The notes under the pieces: model-generated | What the model was told of the DNA's origin: nothing | What the model saw: the letters and a program-made list of their open reading frames with translations, nothing else | Databases searched by the model: none | Shown: piece after piece, positions 56,491 to 64,000 of the stretch | Numbering within the stretch: position 1 is the first letter of the stretch | Layout: every line of letters starts with the position of its first letter | From: Agapanthus africanus | Lineage: Eukaryota; Streptophyta; Magnoliopsida; Asparagales; Amaryllidaceae | NCBI GenBank assembly: GCA_030015575.1 | Contig: CM057339.1 | Location: 771,296,809-771,360,808 of the forward strand | DNA length: 64,000 nucleotides | Direction: 5' to 3' | Translations under genes and position numbers: made by a program

Positions 56491-57241
56491 TGTACTTGAC
56501 ACTATTCTAAAGTATTTTAGAATGGAGTGTACCGCAGGTGATGGAGTCACCCTCTCTAAAGGTGTCTTACAGACCAAAGGGGAGAGGGATCTGCATGATT
56601 AGCATATCACTTGCTTAGGCAATTGAGTTGATCATAAAATGTCAAGTACCACACCAGATGTTATTTTTGCACTAGCTACAATAAACATATATTAATCCAA
56701 TCCTGGAGAAATGTAGGGAAGCAGTTTATGAACATAAATGGATGTTCTAGGGATATGGTAACAGCAGCCTCCTTCAGGAGACGATTATCATTTCAGGCTT
56801 CCAAGGTGACCTGGATGACAGAGTGGCTGTCTGAGTTATAGTTTTTCCCTCTTCTGAGGGACAGTATGTCGGACAGGTGATCCAAGAGGATACTAAGGAA
56901 GGCATAGCGCAGGATACTGATTAAATTCAGTGGATGATACGGTCTAAGAAGTTTGCTGGATTTGGAGTTCATTTATGAACTGGATCCTATTAGATATCCA
57001 GACAAATTATAAGACAAGGTATTGCTCATTTCGGGAGATAGCTTTCTCCACGAAGTTGAGATATAGAGAGATACAGAAAGAAACACTGAAGCGAATCTAC
57101 TCACAGAGGCTATTTCTCGAACACACTAGTTTCACAAACGAGCTTTGCGAAACTTCTTTGTAGAGAAGTTAGGTGTTCGGTATCACACGAGCTGTGAGTA
57201 TGCGACACTGCAATAATTGGCCATAAGTGCAAGTGGGAGAT
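56491..57241 (+). pseudogene. copia relic, RT C-terminus and RNase H (copy 2)
   Basis: Nearly identical to 15461-16226, lacking about 20 bp near 56527. Decayed polyprotein end with many stops, then the polypurine tract AAGTGGGAGAT and an LTR start at 57242. The matching right flank of LTR-0 and LTR-2 is the key evidence for segmental duplication. Confidence 0.82.
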
Positions 57242-59268
57242 TGTTAGCTATAGTGCCCTCAAGGCAATTATCGTAGTCGCAGGCAGCTGATTATGATGAT
57301 TGAGAAAGGACCTATACTGGTAGAACAGTCTTACTCGAGATGATAGTATGCTATCTGGTTTGTCTTTATCATCATTATTACATATTGATAGAGCCCATAG
57401 GATTCTTGCTTGACTACCAGCATTATGACGGAAATCATATACGTGGGAGCTGGGGGTCTATAAGCACATCCTTAAATGTCCCTAGTCGTGGGAGTATCGA
57501 GACTGGGCATCGATACTCCAGTGTAGACTAGTGTATACTGATCGAGACCCCGATGAGGGGCGGTAGCCAGGTCTCATAAGCCATTGGTGTTAGCTTGTTC
57601 ACCTAAGATAGTATACAAGTGCTCATTGGGTTATGAGTACACTGGACGGACTCGCCGGGAACCTGCTAGTTGGTACTATACCTATTGTCAGATAGCAGTT
57701 CCCAGGTGACATGTGTACAGGTTAGTATGTTGACCTGAGATTGTCATTTGTCTCGTGCGAGTTCCCACTGTGTTTTGATTACTACCCTACCACGGCTCAA
57801 AAGAGTCGTGCAAACAGGTTTTAGTTGGGTACAGTCCCGAGCCACATGAAGGCAGTGAGCGAATTGTCGGGGATTCGTCTCTCCCGGCATTGGGGTTGAT
57901 GTCGCGCAGTGCATAGGTGGACATCACCAAAAATCATTGGACAAGGTAGTCGAGAATTACTGATCTAGGATCGGTAGTTTCTCATGTGGTGATGGGTTTC
58001 ATACCGACACGAATTATCAAGTTATTAGGGGTCTGACTTTATCCACCCCCCTGACTCGATATGCGATACTCATAGACGAACGGACCGGACTATACGGATA
58101 TTGCCACCGTCAGGCTCAGTAGGGGTTTGGATGAGTTTGCTCGTCGGCCTTCCTTTCGTTCAATACCTAGGTAGCCGTTACGTATAGCTAGTGCCGCTGA
58201 TGTGCTTGTGGTTAAACCCACTGCCAGCGTATTGACAAGTTTTTAGAGTCCCACACAAAGGGTTTTCACGGTTCAGGCAATATGGTGTAGATGATGTATA
58301 TTGGTACATACATGTGTCCGATTAAATATGTGTACAGGCTGCACAGACGTTAATCGGACGGTTGATAATACTAGCGGCTTAGGATTAAGCCGGATTATTA
58401 AATCAGGTTTTGATTTAATAATTTATATATATGTATTTATATTTATGTATTCTAGTATTATTGTTCACTATTCATTTTCTCTCTTGGCTATTCGTATTTT
58501 GGTATGAATACGCGTATATGTATTTCGATACATGTACCGGGTTGCATTCCATATTTATACGGAATAGTTTCTAGAAGATGTCCATCTCATTAATTGATTT
58601 TATTTTTAGAAAATTAATTTGGAAATGAGGTGGAGGGTGAGTTGGCATGAGCATGGGTCATGGCATGTAGAGAGGTATTGCTTAGAATTGTTTATTGGTA
58701 AAATGGATGAGATATTTTTTTGGAGGATCGGAAAAAGAAGTGTGGCTGCCATTATTCTCCACATGCCTTGCTCAAATTCTTTTCTACACTTGATTCACAC
58801 TCTCATTCTCTCTTGGAAAAACACTTAGCCATTCTTGAGTTGCTCATGCCACATGTTTCCTCACCTCCTCTTCATCTTCTTGAGTTGCTCATGTAGCATT
58901 TGTGATGAGTGAAAAATTATAGTGACACATTCCTACACCTCCACTCTCCATTGCTAGCAATCTTGGAGCGTCGGTTGCCTCGATTGGCGAGGCTATAGCT
59001 TGCGCCATTTCTCTCAGGTGGATCATCATAGATGGAGGAAGACCGGCAACCAAACTCGATCCAAACGACCGCTAGGAGCTTATGAAGATGGTTGAAGATC
59101 GAAGGACACGGATCAACTCAGTATAATCATTCTAACTTCTTTATATATTCTTTCTAGTATAGGGTTTAGGGTAGATCTGGGCATCGGGTAATGGTAGCGC
59201 CAGTTTAAAAAAATTTTGTTCTGCATTTGGCCACGGTTTGATTGCCGGGGCACTGCCGTAACCCAACA
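57242..59268 (+). repeat. copia 3' LTR of the relic element
   Basis: Starts TGTTAGCTATAGTGCCC and ends TAACCCAACA; 2027 bp, same subfamily as the solo LTR at 12744-14950, with a diverged AT-rich middle (58390-58560). Truncated version at 16227-16378. No supported gene. Confidence 0.82.
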
Positions 59269-59747
59269 ACAACCACGTTATAATAACTATCATATACCGA
59301 CAATCAATCATACAAGACTTACCTGTTCATTTCATATAACTCGTTATATTCTCTTTCTTCTTTTAGGACTTACCGAGCGTTAGTTCGCTGATGACATTCA
59401 TTTTGTTTCTTTCTTTGGAATGTTCGTCAGAAGGACCGGACTTTCAAGAGATTGAGCTTAGCCAGGAAGACTTGGATCAGCTTGCAGCACGGCCAGACTT
59501 CTAGTTCCTTGTACTTACTCATTTTGTATGCCATTGTTTAGGCATTACTTTACTCATTGTATCTTTTCTTTTCAAACAGTTGCATGTAAAGATGAATGTA
59601 AATAAAGTTGTTGTTTTATTTTATATCACTTGTCATTCTTGTTCATTTTATATATTTCTTAATTACGCTTAACATATTTATTTCTTAGTAAAAACGTTGC
59701 GGCCTGCCACGTCACCGTATCCGTCTACTGGAAAGCGGGGCATGACA
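59269..59747 (+). repeat. possible LTR 3' fragment of another Ty3/gypsy element
   Basis: T-rich stretch with AATAAAG-type signals (about 59601) ending GCGGGGCATGACA, which resembles the end of chromovirus-type LTRs (usual ending close to GGGCGTGACA). No primer site follows, so this is a weak call. Confidence 0.3.
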
Positions 59748-60395
59748 ATGGATGACACATCACCTGCCACATGTCCTGATCTGGGGAATTCCTTCTTACG
59801 AGCACCATCATTAGCCCCCCACTCTCGTTCCGATCTATTTATTGGTCGGGTCGAAAGTGGTTATCATCTTGATCTTTAATAATCCATCTCAGCGCCGATG
59901 ATTCTTCATAATGGGTTGTCTGAGGATGACGTGATGTTTGGCGGCTGTGCCTCTCCGATTCCTGGGTCCATGTGGCGGTTCACAAAGTGCCTTGATTCAC
60001 GCGCGTATCTTTGGTGACGTCAGCAGATCGGAAAAATGATTGCGCCTTAAAGAATATGCTGCTTCGCTCGCTTAGTCAGTTGGTCATCGTGCTACGAGTC
60101 TGCCGTGGGGTGGCAGAATGCGATAGGTCATTAGTTGAATCCAAGTGAGGAGGAAGTGTCCAATGATTGGTTGCCACATGGAGTCCTTATGGCCGTCGGG
60201 TGCGACGCTTCATTTCGGCGGGAAAGGATTTGGGCCTTTGGATGATTTTTGCCGAGTGGATAAATAGGGGAGGTCATTCCTTGGCAGAGCCTTAATTGTC
60301 TCCTGCCATCTGAAGATTGCCCGGCACACCATTGCTTAGGTCGGACCCTCAGCCAAAAACCCTTCTTCGGCCAATCTTTCCTTGAATCGGGTTAG
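59748..60395 (+). promoter_or_regulatory. upstream region of the PF04195-like gene
   Basis: Non-coding. A TATA-like GATAAATAGGGG lies at 60259-60270, about 130 bp before the inferred start codon. This may be LTR or promoter of a separate element; I find no direct repeat of it in the window. Confidence 0.4.
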
Positions 60396-61635
60396 ATGTC
60401 TTCTTATGAACTTTCTATTGATGTAGTTGGGGTCGAGTCGGGCGATGAGGCTTCATCTTCTTAAGCCGGGTCCTGTAGGACATCTTCTTCCTCCTTGGCT
60501 TCCGATAGCCGAGAAAGTTCTTCTTTCTCTACCTCTTTGTCTTCTTCCTCTGCGTTGGGCTCACCCCTAAGGGGTGGCGACACCCTTGTACTTCATCGTC
60601 TGGTGGTGAAGAGGGCCTCTAAGGTACGCATCGAAAATACTCGCGATACGCCATCAATGTTGAATCGCCTGGATGCGCTTTCCGATATCCGAGCTTGTTT
60701 CCACATTCCCCCTGGCTATTCGCTTCGTCTATCCAGTGAAGATGAGCGGACAGACCAGGTGCAGGGCAATGAGATTGCTCTGTATCTAGAAGCGTTCCAG
60801 GCAGGGATGTGTCTGTCCTTCTCACCTGAAGTTTGCGCCATACTCCATTGCTTCCGTCTTGCACCAGGCCATATAGCACCGAACTCGTGGAGAATCCTTC
60901 TCGGGTTTTTGGTCCGGTTGAAGATTGATCGGATCCCCTTTGACTTGAATCTTCTTTCCTTCCTGTGTTATAAAAATCACCCCGGTACTCGCAAGGACGA
61001 ACCGAGCTGGGTGTATCTTTCTTTCAAAAAACATAAGGGTAGGGCGGCCGGGTCTAGGGTAGTGGTTGTCCCTTCGTTTTCGCCGGTCCTCCGGAGGGAA
61101 AGGATTGGCCCATGCCCACCAAGTGGCATAGGGACGATTTCTCTAGGGTCAAATGCCCTAGAGGCGACAGTGGTGTCGTAGTGGGAACCGATTCAGCGGG
61201 CTGATATCTTCCTTTCCGAGCAGGCTTTGAGCTGGTCGGGACACAGTCTCGCGCGCTTCGGGGGTAAGTTAGGACTTCGCCGATTAATTTAGACTTAGCA
61301 AAATATTATCGCTCCTGTTGCTGACCTTTTTCTTCTATTTTCTTCTGCAGAGCCAGTGGATCGTTCGAAGATCATGGCTGCCATGGTCGTCAAGACGTAG
61401 GGAAGGAAGGGTGGTGGTGCTAGCTCGTCCAAATCCGCACTAAGCGTGGTTCCCCGGAAAGCTCCGTCCGTGAAGGTCACCGTTTCTCCCCCCACGCCAG
61501 AGGAACGCTGGAGCGGTGGGCAAAAGCATACCCTGGATCAAGCTCCTCGAGCTAGGGCAAAAACACCGCCTTCTGCCAAGTCTCCGCTCAAGAGGCAAAA
61601 GATGGTAGTTTCTTGGCCTCCCTCGTCTGGGATAT
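60396..61635 (+). pseudogene. PF04195-like ('putative gypsy type transposon') gene
   Basis: ATG 60396 opens MSSYELSIDVVGVE; TAA at 60462-60464 breaks the frame, which then continues in frame through a Ser-rich stretch. The diagnostic block is IPPGYSLRLSSEDER, then IALYLEAFQAGMCLSFSPEV, then LAPGHIAPNSWRILLGFLV (about 60700-60930), as in the plant retrotransposon protein family PF04195. TAG at 61179-61181 is in frame before WEPIQRADIFLSEQAL. An intron (61264-61350) leads into a basic exon 2 (KTPPSAKSPLKRQKM) with TAG near 61398. Function of the family is unknown. The end at 61635 is set by the start of LTR-3. Confidence 0.75.
61264..61350 (+). other. intron in the PF04195-like gene
   Basis: Donor G|GTAAGT at 61264 and acceptor after a pyrimidine-rich run, TTCTGCAG, ending at 61350; 87 bp. 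Splicing joins ...LARFG to EPVDRSKIMAAMVV and keeps the frame of the downstream open stretch at 61446. Confidence 0.7.
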
Positions 61636-61759
61636 GTTTACCCCAATCAGAGCAAAGCTCTGTTCAAATTCCGAGGCGAGGGATGAAGCAACGCTTCATC
61701 TTCCCCCAATCAGAGCAAAGCTCTACTTTGAAAATTTAAACTTTAATAAATGAAGCAAC

Positions 61760-62135
61760 GCTTCAAATTCTTTGCGCTGCGTGCAACGCACCACGTGTCA
61801 GGCGCAGATACATCAGCGCAGCGCCTAAAACAGCGCACCCAATCAGAGCAAAGCTCTATTTAAAGAAAAATTAAAAGAAGCAACGCTTCAGTTGCACAAG
61901 CACTGCGCTGCACGACACGTGTCAGCGCAGTTGCGCTGCCTTTTGCGCTGCGCGACACGTCAGCGCAGATGCGCTCGCGCATGTGCGCTGCGCGACACGT
62001 GTCAGCGCAGATGCGCTAGCGCAGCAGCGCTGCGTATTGCGCTGCGCGACACGTGTCAGCACAGATGCGCAAGCGCAGCTGCGCTGCGCTGTGCGCTCAG
62101 CTGCGCTTGCACGACACGTGTCATGCTCTGGAGCA
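61760..62135 (+). repeat. GCGC-rich repeats with GACACGTGTC palindromes
   Basis: Dense tgcgctgcg and cagcgcag words, often inverted, for example CAGCGCA/TGCGCTG at 61923-61938, with the 10-bp palindrome GACACGTGTC repeated several times (about 61915, 61993, 62048, 62113). Occupies the place where LTR-0 has paired CACGTG boxes. Confidence 0.8.
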
Positions 62136-62175
62136 TTTGCGCCAAACAGAATTAAAATTCTAAGAAATCTTTCTG

Positions 62176-62652
62176 TTCTTGTTAAAACAAGAAGATTTTC
62201 TTCTGTAAAACAGAAGCCCTTGGATCAAAGATCCAACGGTGGGGAAGATTTCCCAAATCACTCAGAGAAATATCACTTTAACAAATTTAACTAATTTATG
62301 GGCACTATAAAAAGGACCCTAGACCTCAATTCAAAGAGAGGAACATTTTTGGTAAAAAATCAAGAACTTCAAACAGAGAGAACTCTGAAGAAAATTTCAA
62401 AAGAAGAAAAGGTAAAAACCTTTAGGAAAAAGAGAAAATTCTCTTATGAACAGATTATTGATCTAAGAACAAGATCAATAATCTTAAATAGAAAGAAAAC
62501 TAACTAATAACAGTGCTTTGCACTTTTTATGAACCTTTGGTTCTTTAAGATAAGAAAAACTTATCTTTTCTTTGATCTAAATTAGATCAAGAAATCAAAT
62601 AGTGCTTTGCACTTCTGTTCTTGAATCTAAAAGATTCTTAGTGCTCTGCACT
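62176..62652 (+). repeat. hairpin string in LTR-3
   Basis: TTCTTGTT/AACAAGAA (62176-62193), CTTCTGT/ACAGAAG (62200-62216), TTGGATC/GATCCAA (62220-62236), GGGAA/TTCCC (62242-62254), a 12-bp stem GATTATTGATCT/AGATCAATAATC (62453-62483), AGTGC/GCACT (62512-62524, 62601-62613, 62640-62652), GAACC/GGTTC (62531-62543), AAGATAAG/CTTATCTT (62547-62567), TTGATCTAA/TTAGATCAA (62572-62590), GAATCT/AGATTC (62623-62637). All are perfect. Confidence 0.9.
62306..62315 (+). promoter_or_regulatory. TATA box candidate in LTR-3
   Basis: TATAAAAAGG follows the hairpin string, in about the same relative position as TATAAATAG in LTR-0. Confidence 0.5.
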
Positions 62653-63252
62653 TCCAAACTGCGTTGTTGATCTCTTGGGAAAGCGTCGCGTGTCAGCAGC
62701 GCAGCGCACTGACACAGCGCACTGCGCTGTTGCGCTTGCGCTCACCAGAGCGTGACACGTGTCATCATCACATGCGCTTGCGCTCATTAATTGGCGCAAA
62801 GCGCCTGACAAGCCACGTGGGGCACTGTCAGAGTATTTAATGCTCTGCATTATTAAAGAAAAGGGACAGAGCCCAATTAAAAGGCCTAACAGGCCTAATA
62901 AAAAAATGCCATGCATTCAAAAAAGAAAAGGAGCAGAGCCCAAACAAAATAGATGCTCTGCATCACTTATAAAAGGGCAGAGCCCAACCAAGGCAAAAAT
63001 GATGCAGCGCATTATTAAAAAGGGGCAAAGCCCGAGCACAAGTCTAATAGACCAAAAACAAAAGAAAGTTGAAACTGGACTTAGCCCAATCATGGCCATA
63101 AGTCCTCAAATTAAATTGACTGAGCACGTCGGCTCTCTTAAATTAATCAACTTCAGTTCGAGGGTACATCTCCGAACTCTTCTGACACCTATCGTTGTAA
63201 TCCTTCAACGACGTCAGAGAGGTGACGGGTCCCAACGACCACACACATGAAT

Positions 63253-63420
63253 ATTGGACCGAAACGTCTTTAAACTAATGTTGGACCGAGACGTCCTTAA
63301 ACTAATATCGGACCGAGACGTCCTTAAACTAATAATCATCCCTAAATGGGAACGATGGACCACCACGTCCTTAAACTGGCGACGGACCACCACGTCCCTA
63401 AACTGGAGCAGTAGAGCCTC
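63253..63420 (+). repeat. tandem GGAC...GTCC units in LTR-3
   Basis: About five units such as ggaccgagacgtcc and ggaccaccacgtcc followed by ttaaact, diverged from the 12384-12680 array but keeping GGAC/GTCC pairing (one unit ends GTCT). Confidence 0.8.
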
Positions 63421-64000
63421 CTAACGCTCTTTTGCCGGATCTAAACGGTCCCGTTTAAGTTGATCTTAGCCCCAAACACGGCTAACGTATCTTTAAACAT
63501 TCAAATAGACTATAAAACCCTAAATCAATTTAGGCTCAAGGGTATATCTCCGAACTCCTCTGACACCTATCGTTATAATCCTTCAACGATGTCAGAGAGG
63601 TGATGGGTCCCGAGGACCATAGACATAAAATGGACTACTGCGTCCCTAAACTGGAATAATAGAGCCCTAAAATGCTCTTCCCGTTAAGTTGATCTTAGTC
63701 TCAAATCAGACTAACGCATCCTTAACAAACGTTTAAGTTGATCTTAGCCTCAAAAATGGCTAACGTATTCTTAAACTAAAACACCAAACCCAAATCTAAG
63801 TAAATACGGATTTGGACTAATCCACGTCCTACGGGCGACGGCATTACTCAGTCTCCGTATACAATCCACGGGCAACCACAAACAAAACAAACACCCACGA
63901 CACGAAGTGAAATTCTGGAGAAGGAGAAAGTTGTTACCGCGATGCGGTAGCGTAATTAACTGCAGGGGCTTGCGCCTGCAGGGAAGAGCGTCCCCACAAT

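Larger units (their letters stand above)
61635..64000 (+). repeat. LTR-3, diverged Tat-type LTR (partial)
   Basis: The right third (63050-64000) is clearly homologous to the other LTR ends: GTTGTAATCCTTCAACG, ggaccgagacgtcc units, and the tail with cgaagtg and gaagagcgtccccacaat. The left part has the same architecture but other words: AGAGC/GCTCT, GAAGC/GCTTC, AGTGC/GCACT. Start placed at TGTTTACCCCAATCAGAG by loose likeness to LTR-1; the end is outside the window. Cys-rich reading frames over the GCGC repeats are artefacts. Confidence 0.65.

Noticed and set aside
61892..62155. Cys/Arg-rich reading frames over GCGC repeats
   Set aside because: Composition is forced by tgcgctgcg repeats; not a credible small Cys-rich protein.

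Overview
This window is repeat-dominated plant (angiosperm) nuclear DNA. Every recognisable coding segment belongs to an LTR retrotransposon or to a gene carried by one. The plant assignment rests on a Ty1/copia element primed by initiator tRNA-Met, an Athila-like Ty3/gypsy element with a tRNA-Asp-type primer site, a Tat-lineage Ty3/gypsy element with two RNase H domains, plant mobile domain (PMD) genes and a PF04195-like gene. I see no host single-copy gene, rRNA, tRNA or CRISPR array. The species cannot be named from this.

Layout. Positions 1-15460 are a Tat-type LTR (LTR-0, left end outside the window), split by a copia element (1610-11790) and by a solo copia LTR (12744-14950). Positions 15461-16378 are a decayed copia 3' end into which LTR-0 had inserted. 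At 16378 the sequence jumps to the 3' part of a Tat element carrying a multi-exon gene on the minus strand with a PMD (16620-20717), followed by LTR-1 (about 20959-24762). A Tat internal region follows (gag, PR, RT, two RNase H, IN; 24763-44974), with an Athila-like element nested in its gag (27023-37820, perfect 5-bp target duplication gcgac). Next come a repeat-rich 3' region (44975-48310), a second antisense PMD gene (48311-52505) and LTR-2 (about 52735-56490). After LTR-2 comes a second copy of the same copia relic, now continuing into a nearly full copia LTR (57242-59268). The right end holds an LTR-like scrap, a PF04195-like retrotransposon gene with a frame-preserving intron (60396-61635), and a diverged Tat LTR (LTR-3, about 61635 to the edge).

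How it fits together. LTR-0 and LTR-2 share the same right flank (the copia relic), while LTR-0 and LTR-1 are separated by a relic-to-Tat junction. This is best explained by segmental duplication plus LTR-LTR unequal recombination rather than independent insertions. All retrotransposon polyproteins are broken by stops and frameshifts, so none is autonomous.

Most unusual observation. The Tat-type LTRs and the region before the 3' LTR are built from short inverted-repeat 'words': arms of 5-9 bases around a near-constant 3-nt (or 10-nt) loop. The arms differ from word to word but stay complementary, and several homologous words differ between LTR subfamilies by paired compensatory changes. The second is the antisense PMD gene, whose phase-1 introns survive because they are antisense to the element's genomic RNA.
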